64,000 nucleotides of DNA from assembly GCA_965226475.1 (NCBI GenBank), contig CBDDDJ010000005.1, positions 1,798,001 through 1,862,000 of the forward strand, read 5' to 3'. Below are positions 28,954 to 37,481 of the stretch, in pieces (positions within the stretch are counted from its first letter, which is position 1; each line of letters starts with the position of its first letter). A program made the position numbers and the translations under genes. This stretch comes from JASLMY01 sp965226475. GTDB lineage: Bacteria > Pseudomonadota > Alphaproteobacteria > GCA-2731375. Under the pieces are notes generated by a model, which saw nothing but the letters and a program-made list of their open reading frames with translations, had not been told where the DNA came from and did no database searches.

Positions 28954-31355
28954 CAGAGGCGCCGCGCCACCGCTTCATCGCCACCAAGCGCCGGACCAAG
29001 GAGGACGGCCGTTTCGTCACCGGGCGCGGGCACTTCGTCGCCGATGTCCGCCGTCCGGGCACGCTCCACGTGGCACTCGTGCAAAGCCCCCACCCCCACG
29101 CCCGAATCCTGGCCATCGACGCGGCCGAAGCGCTGGCCATGCCGGGCGTGAGAGCGGTGCTGACCGGGGCGGAACTGGCGGCGGCGACCAACCCGCTCGT
29201 CAACGCGCTCGACACGCCGGGGGTCAAATGCTGGCCGCTGGCCGTCGGGGTCACCCGCAACGTCGGCGAATGGGTGGCGGCGGTCGTGGCGGAAGACCGT
29301 TATCTGGCGGAGGACGCGGCGGAACAAGTCGAGGTCGACTACGAACCCCTGCCCTTCGTCGTCGACCCGGAGGCGGCGATGGCGGCGGACGCACCGCGGG
29401 TCCATGGCGAGCACGGTTCCAACATCCTCTACCACCGTACCTTCACCTGGGGGCCGGTCGCCGGGGATTTCGCCCGCCTGCCCCACCGCCTCGGCTTCCG
29501 GGCGCGCTGGGGGCGGAGCGCCACGGTACCGATCGAGACCTTCGGCGTACTGGCCGAATGGGACGCGGGCGCTGGGCTGCTCGACGTCTGGGCCTCGATC
29601 CAGATGCCTTCCTACGCCGAGCAGATCGCCGCCGCGCTGCGCCTCTCGCCGAGTGCCGTCCGCGCCCATTACGACGTCGACGTCGGCGGCAGCTACGGCC
29701 TGAAGCGCGGCATCAAGCACACCGTCCTGGTGGCGCACCTGGCCCGCGCCCTGGGCCGTCCGGTCCGGCTGCTGGAGGATCGGCTGGAAAACATGTCTGG
29801 CGGCGACATGCAGGGCCCCGACCGCCGTTTCGATGTCGAGGTCGCCTTCGATGAGTCGGGCCGGATCGGCTCCGTCAAGCTGCGCGCGATCGAGGATGTG
29901 GGCGCCCAGAACGGCCGGGCGCCGCTGCAACTCGGCAAACCGATCGGCGCCATCGTCGGGCCCTACCGGATCGCGAGCGTCGAATACGAGGCGATCTCGG
30001 TCGCCACCCACAAGACCGGCCAGGCCCCGGTCCGTGGCTTCGGCCAGGCGCCGACCAACTTCGCCCTGGAGGCCGCCCTCGACCAGGTGGCCAGGCATCT
30101 GGGCCTGGACCGGGCGGAGGTCAGGCGGCGGAACTTCATCCCCGCCGATGCCTTTCCCTACCGGATTCCGAGCGGCACGGAATACGACAGCGGCGACTAT
30201 CACGCAGTACTCGCCAAGGCCCTGGAGATGGCGGACCTGCCGGCGCTGGAGGCGCGGCGCGATTTGGCGCGGGCGGTGGGTCGGCTCGCCGGGATCGGCC
30301 TGGTTTCCTGCCTGGAGCCGAGCGGCGGCAACTCCGCCTTCGAGCCGCTGTTCAACCCGAAGAACCCGACCTTCACCTGGCCGGAGTCCTGCCTGGTGAA
30401 GGTCGACCGCACCGGCGCCGTCACGGCGATGATCACCACGCCGACCTCGGGCCAGGGCCACCAGACGCTCGCCGCCACGATTCTCGGCGAGGAACTGGGC
30501 ATCGATCCGGACGAGATCCGCGTGGTGCATCTGGATTCACTGACCGGCCTTCCCGGCAACACCCCCGTCGCCAGCCGAATGGCAATCATGCTGGGCGCGG
30601 CCGCCACGGGCGCCGCCCAGGCACTGAAGGAGAAGGCGACGTCGATCGCCGCCCGCAACCTCGACGCGCCCGCCGAGACCGTGCGGCTGGAGGACGGCCG
30701 CTTCACCGTCGAGGGCGATGGCGATCGGTCGATTGCCTGGGCGGAGGTGGCCCGGATCGCGCATCGCGAATTCCACCTGATGCCGCCCGGAAGCGAACCG
30801 GGCCTGCAAGCGCTTCATGTCGCGCAGGTGCCGAAGGGCGGCGGCCTGCCGACCGACGCGGGCGAGGTGCAGATGTACCCCTGCCAGTCGCTCGCCGTAC
30901 ATGTCACGCTGGTGGAAATCGACCCGGTCACGGGACGGGTCACCATTCCCGACTACGTCATCGCGCACGATTGCGGCACCATCATCAACCCCGATATCGT
31001 GGAGGGCATGGTGATCGGCGGGGCCGCGCACGGGATCGGCGCGGCGCTCTACGAGGAGTTCGTCTATAGCGAGGACGGCCAGCTGTTGACCGGCAGTTTC
31101 GTCGACTACGTCATGCCGTCCGCCGAGGAGGTCCCGATGATCCGCGTCGGCGAACACTGCACGCCCTCGCCCCTCACCAGCCATGGCCAGAAAGGCGTCG
31201 GCGAGGGCGGTTATCTGGGCGCGGCGGCGGCGATCGCCAGCGCCGTCAACGACGCGCTGGCGCCTCTCGGGCTCAAGACCTGGCGGCTGCCGATGACGCC
31301 CGCCCGCCTCTCGGCGCTGATCGCGCGGGCGGGCGAGAAGGAGAGCGAGACATGA
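28950..31355 (+). CDS. Molybdenum hydroxylase catalytic subunit, xanthine dehydrogenase family
   Basis: 801-residue molybdopterin-cytosine-dinucleotide type large subunit, start coupled by ATGA to the Fe-S subunit. Key blocks: KEDGRFVTGRGHFVADV, GGSYGLKRGIKHTVLVA, the active-site loop KTGQAPVRGFGQAPTNFALE, and the C-terminal GQKGVGEGGYLGAAAA with the essential Glu about residue 751. The active-site loop is RGFG, not the VAYRCSFR of true CO dehydrogenases, so CO oxidation is unlikely; hydroxylation of an aldehyde or aromatic/N-heteroaromatic ring is more probable. Substrate unknown. Confidence 0.93.
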   Translation: MTEAPRHRFIATKRRTKEDGRFVTGRGHFVADVRRPGTLHVALVQSPHPHARILAIDAAEALAMPGVRAVLTGAELAAATNPLVNALDTPGVKCWPLAVGVTRNVGEWVAAVVAEDRYLAEDAAEQVEVDYEPLPFVVDPEAAMAADAPRVHGEHGSNILYHRTFTWGPVAGDFARLPHRLGFRARWGRSATVPIETFGVLAEWDAGAGLLDVWASIQMPSYAEQIAAALRLSPSAVRAHYDVDVGGSYGLKRGIKHTVLVAHLARALGRPVRLLEDRLENMSGGDMQGPDRRFDVEVAFDESGRIGSVKLRAIEDVGAQNGRAPLQLGKPIGAIVGPYRIASVEYEAISVATHKTGQAPVRGFGQAPTNFALEAALDQVARHLGLDRAEVRRRNFIPADAFPYRIPSGTEYDSGDYHAVLAKALEMADLPALEARRDLARAVGRLAGIGLVSCLEPSGGNSAFEPLFNPKNPTFTWPESCLVKVDRTGAVTAMITTPTSGQGHQTLAATILGEELGIDPDEIRVVHLDSLTGLPGNTPVASRMAIMLGAAATGAAQALKEKATSIAARNLDAPAETVRLEDGRFTVEGDGDRSIAWAEVARIAHREFHLMPPGSEPGLQALHVAQVPKGGGLPTDAGEVQMYPCQSLAVHVTLVEIDPVTGRVTIPDYVIAHDCGTIINPDIVEGMVIGGAAHGIGAALYEEFVYSEDGQLLTGSFVDYVMPSAEEVPMIRVGEHCTPSPLTSHGQKGVGEGGYLGAAAAIASAVNDALAPLGLKTWRLPMTPARLSALIARAGEKESET

Positions 31356-32335
31356 TCATCGACATGCACGCCCACGTCCTGCCCCAATCGACGCTCGACG
31401 CGCTCGCGGGCCGGGCGAGCGAATTTCCCTCGGTCCAGCTGATCCAGGCGGACGAGCAATATCGCCTCGCCTTCGCCGGCCACCCGCCGACCCGGCCGAT
31501 CATGAAGGGACTGCGCGATCCCGAACCGCGCCGCGCCTGGATGGCCGAAGCGGGGATCGAGCGTCAGTTGCCGGGCGGCTGGCTGGACGCCTTCGGCTAC
31601 GAGCTGGAAGCGGAGGAGGGCGCGGACTGGAGCCGGTTCCTGAACATAGAGGCGATCCGGGCCTGCGCCGGCGATCCTACCTTGACGCCGCTTTGCACCG
31701 TGCCGATGCAGGATGGGCGCCTCGCGGCCGAGGTGCTGCGCGAGGCGATGAGGGCCGGCATGCCCGGCGCCATGATCGGCACCCAGCCCAAGGGCGGCCA
31801 CGGCAACCTCGACGACCCCGACCTCGACCCCTTCTGGGAGGCCGCGGCCGACCTCGGCGTGCCGATCATCGTCCATCCCATGTTCGGTTCCTCCGACGCG
31901 CGGCTGTCGGACATGGGCATGATGAACGCCGTCGGCCGGGTGACGGACGTGACCATCGCCGTCTCCCGCCTGCTGTTGGTTGGGCATCTCGGCCGTTTCG
32001 ATGGCCTGGCCCTCGTCGCCTCCACCGGCGCCGGCGCGCTGCCCTACATGCTCGGCCGCCTGGCGCGGAACGCCGAGATCCACGATTCCATGGCCGATCC
32101 GGTGGCGGAACTGCAGAAGCTCTACTTCGATTCGATCGTCTTCCGCACCGAGGCGCTGCGCTTTCTGACCGACCTGGTGGGGGTGGACCGCGTCATGCTC
32201 GGCTCCGACTACCCCTTCCCCATCGGCGACCGCGCGCCCCGCCGGGTGATCGAGACCTCGGGCTACGGCGACACCGAGGTCCAGGCCATGCTCGGCGGCA
32301 CGGCGGCGCGTCTCTTCCACCTGGACGAGGACTGA
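31352..32335 (+). CDS. Amidohydrolase_2 family protein (ACMSD-like decarboxylase or hydrolase)
   Basis: 327-residue TIM-barrel metalloenzyme beginning MIIDMHAHVLP (HxH metal ligands), with VPIIVHPMFGSSDA (His ligand), LLVGHLGRFDGLALV, and VMLGSDYPFPIGDRAP (terminal Asp). This pattern fits the ACMSD/gamma-resorcylate decarboxylase group, which non-oxidatively decarboxylate aromatic acids or related semialdehydes. The start overlaps the Mo subunit by ATGA. Together with the hydroxylase and the nearby maleylacetate-reductase-like gene this suggests processing of a carboxylated aromatic or heterocycle (inference). Confidence 0.88.
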   Translation: MIIDMHAHVLPQSTLDALAGRASEFPSVQLIQADEQYRLAFAGHPPTRPIMKGLRDPEPRRAWMAEAGIERQLPGGWLDAFGYELEAEEGADWSRFLNIEAIRACAGDPTLTPLCTVPMQDGRLAAEVLREAMRAGMPGAMIGTQPKGGHGNLDDPDLDPFWEAAADLGVPIIVHPMFGSSDARLSDMGMMNAVGRVTDVTIAVSRLLLVGHLGRFDGLALVASTGAGALPYMLGRLARNAEIHDSMADPVAELQKLYFDSIVFRTEALRFLTDLVGVDRVMLGSDYPFPIGDRAPRRVIETSGYGDTEVQAMLGGTAARLFHLDED

Positions 32336-32337
32336 AA

Positions 32338-34002
32338 ATGACCGACACATTCGACTACGTCATCGTCGGCGCCGGTTCGGCCGGATCGGTGATCGCCGGC
32401 CGGCTGGCGGAGGATGCCCGGACCACGCTCTGCGTGCTGGAGGCCGGGCCTCCCGACCGCAATATTTTCATCCACGTCCCCGCCGGCTTCATGCGGACCT
32501 TCGTCAATCCGGACCTCAACTGGATGTACGAGAGCGAGCCCGGCCCCGCCACTGGCGGGCGGATCGTCGCGGCGCCGCGCGGCAAGACCTTGGGCGGCTC
32601 CTCCTCGATCAACGGGCACGTCTACAGCAGGGGCCAGCGGGCCGACTACGACACCTGGGCGCAGCAGGGAAACCGCGGCTGGGGGTTCGCCGACGTGCTG
32701 CCCTATTTCAAGCGGGCCGAGCGCCGCGTCGGCCCCGCCGACGATCGCTTCCGGGGCCGCGAGGGCGGCTTGGTGGTGACCGATAGCGATTGGTCGCACC
32801 CCTTGTGCGAGGCCTTCATCGACGGCGCCGTCGGCCTCGGCATTCCGCTGAACCCCGACTACAACGGCGCTGTCCAAGAGGGCGTCAGCTATACCCAGCG
32901 GATCATCCACCGCCGCCGTCGGGTCTCCTCCTACCGCGCCTTTCTGCACGGACGGCGCGGACAGGCGAACGTCGATATCCGCACCCGCGCCCACGCGGCC
33001 AGGATTCTGATCGAGGACGGTCGCGCCGTCGGCGTCCTCTACCTGCGCGACGGCGAGACGGTGGACGTCATGGCGCGGCGCGAGGTGATCCTCTCGGGCG
33101 GCACGGTGAACTCGCCGCAGCTGCTGCAGCTGCTGCAGCTCTCCGACATCGGGCCGGGCGGGTTGCTGAACGAGATCGGCGTCGATGTCGTTCGCGATCA
33201 TGCGGGCGTCGGCGAGAACCTGCGCGACCACTACGCCGTCCGCATGACCGCGCGGGTCAAGGGCACCGACACGATCAACGAGTTGTCGCGCGGCCTGCCG
33301 CTGGCGGGCGAGGTTCTGAAATACCTGACCGGCAGGCCCAGCATCCTCGCCCTCGCGCCGACGCTGGTCTACGTCTTCTGGCGCAGCCATCCGGCGCTGG
33401 AGAACGGCGACATCCAGGTGAGCCTCACGCCAGCGAGCTACAAGGACGGGGTGCAGAACACCCTCGAGGACCATCCGGGTGTCTCCATCGCCGCCTGGCA
33501 GCAACGGCCCGAAAGCCGGGGCCACGTCCGCGCGCGTTCGGCCGATCCGCGCGAAAAACCGCTTATCCAGCCGAACTACGTGGCGGAGGAGGGCGACCGG
33601 CAAACGCTTTTCGCCGCCATCCGCCTCGGTCAGCGAATCCTCCACTCGCCCGAGATGGCGACCTATCTCGACGACGCCAACACGCCCGAGATCGACGTCG
33701 GAAACGACGACGCGCTCTGGGCGCTGACCAAGGAACGCGGCACTACCGGTTTCCACCTGATGGGAACCTGCCGCATGGGCCCGGCGAGCGATCCATGGGC
33801 CGTGGTCGACGATAAGTTGCGGGTGCACGGCATCGATGCCTTGCGCGTCGCCGACGCCTCCATCATGCCAACCATGCCCTCCTCCAACACCAACGCCCCC
33901 ACCATCATGATCGGCGAAAAGGCCGCCGACCTGATCGCCGGCAGGACGCCGCCGGCGGTGGATAGCGCTGGGTCATTGAGGCGCGCAGGAAATACCTCGT
34001 AA
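32338..34002 (+). CDS. GMC family oxidoreductase (choline/alcohol dehydrogenase type)
   Basis: 554-residue FAD enzyme starting two bases after the amidohydrolase stop. N-terminal dinucleotide motif VIVGAGSAGSVIAGRL, GMC signature PRGKTLGGSSSINGHVYSRG, second signature EVILSGGTVNSPQLL, and the C-terminal active-site blocks TGFHLMGTCRMG and SNTNAPTIMIGEKAADLI. It likely oxidises an alcohol to an aldehyde. One oddity is a perfect 9-bp tandem duplication (33121-33138, CTGCTGCAG twice) that inserts three residues (LLQ) just after the second GMC signature, before SDIGPGG. The reading frame is kept. Confidence 0.92.
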   Translation: MTDTFDYVIVGAGSAGSVIAGRLAEDARTTLCVLEAGPPDRNIFIHVPAGFMRTFVNPDLNWMYESEPGPATGGRIVAAPRGKTLGGSSSINGHVYSRGQRADYDTWAQQGNRGWGFADVLPYFKRAERRVGPADDRFRGREGGLVVTDSDWSHPLCEAFIDGAVGLGIPLNPDYNGAVQEGVSYTQRIIHRRRRVSSYRAFLHGRRGQANVDIRTRAHAARILIEDGRAVGVLYLRDGETVDVMARREVILSGGTVNSPQLLQLLQLSDIGPGGLLNEIGVDVVRDHAGVGENLRDHYAVRMTARVKGTDTINELSRGLPLAGEVLKYLTGRPSILALAPTLVYVFWRSHPALENGDIQVSLTPASYKDGVQNTLEDHPGVSIAAWQQRPESRGHVRARSADPREKPLIQPNYVAEEGDRQTLFAAIRLGQRILHSPEMATYLDDANTPEIDVGNDDALWALTKERGTTGFHLMGTCRMGPASDPWAVVDDKLRVHGIDALRVADASIMPTMPSSNTNAPTIMIGEKAADLIAGRTPPAVDSAGSLRRAGNTS

Positions 34003-34408
34003 GGGATGGGCCGTCTGGTCGAGCGAGAGATACTCCCACGAACGAAAAGTACAGGAGAACCGCACCGTCGACATCGTTTCCGGTTACGACCGTTCTGCCT
34101 CCGTTACCAGATCTGGAAGCGTATAGACTTCGAGTTCGTAGTCCATTCCGGCCAACAGGTGCGAACCCAGCGGGATCAGCTCACCCGCATAGTGTTCGTG
34201 GAAATTCTCGGACGCTATCAGCGAAGACCCGGTCGACTTGCAAAGACCCTCGAGCCGGGTCGCCTGGTTCACGGCCGGGCCGATCACGGTGAAGTCGAGG
34301 CGGCTCTCGGTGCCGACATTGCCGTACATCACTTGTCCCATATGAGTCGGACCCGATTTCCTTGGACACAGAATTGGCTTAATCGAAGTGTCCAAGGAGG
34401 ACCGGAAC

Positions 34409-34819
34409 ATGGCCGATAATTTTGAGAAGAAAGTTGCTGTTGATGGGCCTGTGGTAAATGCGGGCGAGCTTGGCTCGTCCACGTTTTCCCCAGGCCAGGC
34501 TTTGCCGGCAGGCCCGCTGGGACTTGGCCAGCGATGGACGGTGGCGCGCAAGCGTGAGGTCGTTCCGCGGCTTTTGCGTGACGAGCCGGTGCAACTTCTG
34601 TCGCGCCAGTTGGGCGTAGAGATCTTCCGGCTCGAGCAGTGGCGTGAGAAAGCGATCGGCGGGATCGACGCCTCGCTCAAGCGACGCAAGGGCGATCCGG
34701 TGCAGGCGGAACTGGATAGCGCCATGAAGCGGATCGGAGAGTTGACCATGCAGGTGGAACTGCTGGAGGCCAAGACGGAGACCTTCGGCCCTTTGGGGCG
34801 GCGGAGGTCGCGGCGATGA
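34409..34819 (+). CDS. IS3-type OrfA (copy A)
   Basis: 136 residues from the ATG at 34409, which has AAGGAGG eight bases upstream; a GTG 21 bases earlier is less likely. Contains a helix-turn-helix region RWTVARKREVVPRLLRDEP ... LSRQLGVEIFRLEQW and a C-terminal helical stretch (AMKRIGELTMQVELLEAK) that could form the leucine-zipper-like segment of OrfA. The last four bases overlap OrfB (ATGA). The overlap lacks the A-rich slippery run usual for IS3 frameshifting. Confidence 0.85.
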   Translation: MADNFEKKVAVDGPVVNAGELGSSTFSPGQALPAGPLGLGQRWTVARKREVVPRLLRDEPVQLLSRQLGVEIFRLEQWREKAIGGIDASLKRRKGDPVQAELDSAMKRIGELTMQVELLEAKTETFGPLGRRRSRR

Positions 34820-35721
34820 GTGCCGCCACCTCGCCCGGCACGGGTCTGGCCTACGGCCTGCGGCGGGTCTGCGCCGCCTGGGGCATGGCCCGCTCCTCGT
34901 TCTACGCCATGACCTCCGGCCAGCACGCCGAGCAGCCGCCGGCAAAGCGTCGGGGACCGAAGCCCGCGATCTCGGACCAGGCGCTGCTGGTGGCGATCGA
35001 AGCCGACCTGGAGGCATCGCCCTGGGAGGGCGAGGGCTACCGCAAGGTCTGGGCTCGGCTTCGGGTCTGTCGCGACATCCGGGTTGCCCGCAAGCGGGTG
35101 CTCCGCCTGATGCGCGAGAACAATCTGCTCTCGCCCCATCGCTGCCGCCGCCGTGGCGGCAATCCCCATGACGGTGAGATCATCACTCATGCCCCGAACC
35201 TCATGTGGGGCACCGATGGCGTTCGGGTGTTCACGGTGGACGACGGCTGGGGCTGGATCTTCACCGCCGTCGAGCATTGGAACGCCGAGTGTGTCGGCTG
35301 GCATGTCTGCAAGCGCGGCGACCGCTTCGCCGCCCTGCAGCCGATCTCCATGGGGCTTGCCGGGCTGTATGGCTCGACCGCGGCCGGCGCGGCTCGGGGG
35401 CTGGCCTTGCGGATGGATCACGGCTCCCAGTATCTGTCGGACCACTTCACCAACCAGATCAAGTTCTGGGGCATCCAGCCGTCCTACGCCTTCGTCGCCG
35501 AGCCCCAGACCAACGGCGTCGCCGAGCGGTTCAATCGCACGCTGAAGGAACAGATCATCCATGGTCGCATCTACCGCAACATCGCGGAGCTGCGGGACGC
35601 CGTCCGCGACTTCGTCGAACTCTACAATGCCCAGTGGATCATCGAAAAGAACGGCTACCTGAGCCCCGCTCAAGCTCGTCAGGCGTGGCACGCCGCGATC
35701 TCAATCAGGCCCGCCGCGTGA
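34816..35721 (+). CDS. IS3-type OrfB transposase (copy A)
   Basis: 301-residue retroviral-integrase-fold transposase. HTH_21-like region (KVWARLRVCRDIRVARKRVLRLM) followed by DDE residues in LMWGTDGVRVFTV, LRMDHGSQYLSDHF and TNGVAERFNRTLKEQ, with about 35 residues between the second Asp and the Glu. It lies in the -1 frame relative to OrfA. Differs from copy B by isolated residues (for example Asp versus Asn in PAISDQALL). Confidence 0.92.
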   Translation: MSAATSPGTGLAYGLRRVCAAWGMARSSFYAMTSGQHAEQPPAKRRGPKPAISDQALLVAIEADLEASPWEGEGYRKVWARLRVCRDIRVARKRVLRLMRENNLLSPHRCRRRGGNPHDGEIITHAPNLMWGTDGVRVFTVDDGWGWIFTAVEHWNAECVGWHVCKRGDRFAALQPISMGLAGLYGSTAAGAARGLALRMDHGSQYLSDHFTNQIKFWGIQPSYAFVAEPQTNGVAERFNRTLKEQIIHGRIYRNIAELRDAVRDFVELYNAQWIIEKNGYLSPAQARQAWHAAISIRPAA

Positions 35722-36941
35722 GACAAACTTGTGTCCAAGGAACCGGGTGCGCTACATCACTTGTCCCATATGCAGCGAAATGCCGAAACGGAAGGCCGGC
35801 CGGTCCGAGACGCCCTCGAGGGCAACGGCGCGGCTGAAGGCATCGCGCGCCGCGCTGAAGGCGGCGCGGCACATGTCCACCGCCGGACGGCTGTTGGCCT
35901 CCACCGGGAATATCGCCATGACCGCGTCGCCGATGAATTTCAGCACTTCTCCGCCGTGGTCGACGACGGCGCCGGCGGTACAGTCGAAATAGTCGTTGAT
36001 CAAAGCGAGATAGCTATCGAGCGAAAGCGCTTCGGCCAGCTTGGTCGAGTTTCGCAGATCACAGTAGAACAGGACGCAGTCGATCATGCCGCCGTCGCCG
36101 CGCTCGACCACCCCGTCGAGGACGCGGTTGCCGGAATAGCGGCCGAGATAGGTGTCGAGCAGCGCCTTGGGCAGCTGATGCGTCGTCGTCGATTTGATCG
36201 TCAATGCCAACGGCCGCATTAACGCCCTGAGATAGTCGATTTCCAGTTTCGCAAAGCCGCCGATGCGGCGGGTCGAGAGCGACAGGAGAATCCCCTCGAC
36301 GCCCGCCGGCAGGTCGGCCCAAAGCAGGTTCTCGGTCCGGCCATAGGATTCGAAGAACAACAGATAGTCCGTGACTCCGTCATCCCTGAGGCGGTCGAAG
36401 AGTGGAAAATCCGGCTCGACCGGTCCGGCGCCGAGCTCGAAGCGGTGATAGTCGACCTGGTTCGAAATGGCCCAAAAGAAGGGGGCGTCGCGGAAGACTT
36501 CGGTGGTGACGAGTCGTCGCGGGGCCATCTGGCTGGTGACGGTGTCGTCGCGGGAGTTCCAGACCACGTCCAGGCCACCGAATACCGGGTGCAACAGCAA
36601 GCCGCCCAATCCGATCCGATGCAAGGAAACGCCGGCCTCGACCAGTCGGCGACCGAAGCCTTGAATCACGTCTTCGACGCTGGCCTCCTTGAGGCCCCGG
36701 TCCATCAACCAGATGCCGAGCTGATCGAACATCGGGGAGGTCGAGAATTGTCGGCTCATCGAATGTTATAGGCAGCCGAATAGCTGGCGGTCAACACGGC
36801 GTCATGGCGTCCTTATCCTCTCCCGTAGCCGCCAATGCGGCGTCACGGCGCACACCACAAGCGCTGTTCGCGAACACGAGAACGCGCCGCCGGAGCATGG
36901 TCGGACCCGACGGATGCGCACGTCGGTTGAAACCCCGATCC

Positions 36942-37410
36942 TCACGCCACCTCGCCCATCGCCTGCTTCGGCATCCGGGCGCGTTCGGTGCTCGGCTCCC
37001 ATTTGGTGCCGACGGTGGCGCCGCCGTCGACGACGAGGGCGTGGCCGGTAACGAAACTCGCCTTGTCGGAGCCGAGCCACGGCACCGCCTCGGCGATGTC
37101 CTCGGGCCGGCCGGTCCGCTTGATCGGCTGCAGGTCCTCGAAGAGCGGCGCGATCGTCTCCACCGTTCCCTGCGCCCGCTGGCTCGGCATGCCGAGCCAG
37201 CGGGCGAAGATGGGCGTGGTGATGAAGCCAGGGCAGACGCAGTTGACGCGGATGTCGTGGGGACCGAGTTCGACGGCGATCGACTTCGTCATGTGGATCA
37301 CGCCGGCCTTCGCGACGTTGTAGACGGCGCCGCCGAGATGCCGGTGGAGATGCCGGCGCGCCGGTGCCATCGATGATGGTGCCGTTCCGGATCGGATAGT
37401 CGTGCGCCAA
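36942..37410 (-). pseudogene. Deletion chimera: start of an N-acyl-amino-acid amidohydrolase joined to the tail of an SDR
   Basis: Two unrelated remnants abut. From a likely TTG start at 37410 (AGGAAGG upstream) the minus strand reads AHDYPIRNGTIIDGTGAPA, the N-terminus of D-aminoacylase/amidohydrolase-like enzymes. After about 20 codons the frame changes to an SDR C-terminus: YNVAKAGVIHMTKSIAVEL (the YxxxK active-site region), VNCVCPGFITTPIF, FVTGHALVVDGGATVG. The SDR lacks its NAD-binding first half and the amidohydrolase lacks all but the first strands. The junction lies around 37345-37370. Neither part should be functional. Confidence 0.8.
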
Positions 37411-37481
37411 TCCCGCCTTCCTCGCTTGACCCGGGCGGCCTCCAGCGGTTCCATGCACCGCGCAACAAGCGGAGCAAGGAC

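Larger units (their letters stand above)
34343..35756 (+). mobile_element. IS3-type insertion sequence, copy A (complete), in the cyclase gene
   Basis: 1414-bp element starting TGAGTCGGACCC and ending CGCTACA. Inner terminal repeats match as ACCCG(A/G)TTTCCTTGGACACA on the left and, inverted, ACCCGGTTCCTTGGACACAA on the right. It is flanked by a 14-bp direct repeat TCACTTGTCCCATA (34329-34342 and 35757-35770), extendable by matching neighbours on each side. The duplication is target-derived because copy B (48095-49508, same length) has a different 15-bp repeat. IS3 elements normally duplicate 3-5 bp, so this is unusual. Confidence 0.88.
34084..36759 (-). pseudogene. Class III adenylate/guanylate cyclase disrupted by an IS3-type element
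   Basis: Removing the element and one copy of the 14-bp duplication restores a single 415-residue frame. The N-terminal ~215 residues form an unrecognised sensor-like region; the catalytic domain follows with the metal-binding FYCDLRNSTKLAEAL, GGEVLKFIGDAVMAIFP and, beyond the insertion, YGNVGTESRLDFTVIGP and VNQATRLEGLC, which carries the transition-state Asn/Arg. The insertion falls between HMGQVM and YGNVGTE. The 5' fragment (35757-36759) lacks the last catalytic residues and should be inactive. No membrane segment is evident, so it was probably a soluble cyclase. Confidence 0.92.

Noticed and set aside
28884..30530. 548-codon minus-strand frame opposite the Mo hydroxylase large subunit
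   Set aside because: Shadow ORF without motifs; the plus strand carries the conserved catalytic subunit.
28950..31355. Aerobic CO dehydrogenase (coxL)
   Set aside because: The active-site loop is RGFG instead of the VAYRCSFR of form I CO dehydrogenases, so only a generic Mo-hydroxylase call is justified.
34816..35721. A programmed -1 frameshift site between OrfA and OrfB of the IS3-type elements
   Set aside because: The frames are in -1 relation but no A-rich slippery heptamer lies in the overlap; simple ATGA coupling explains the layout, so no frameshift signal was annotated.
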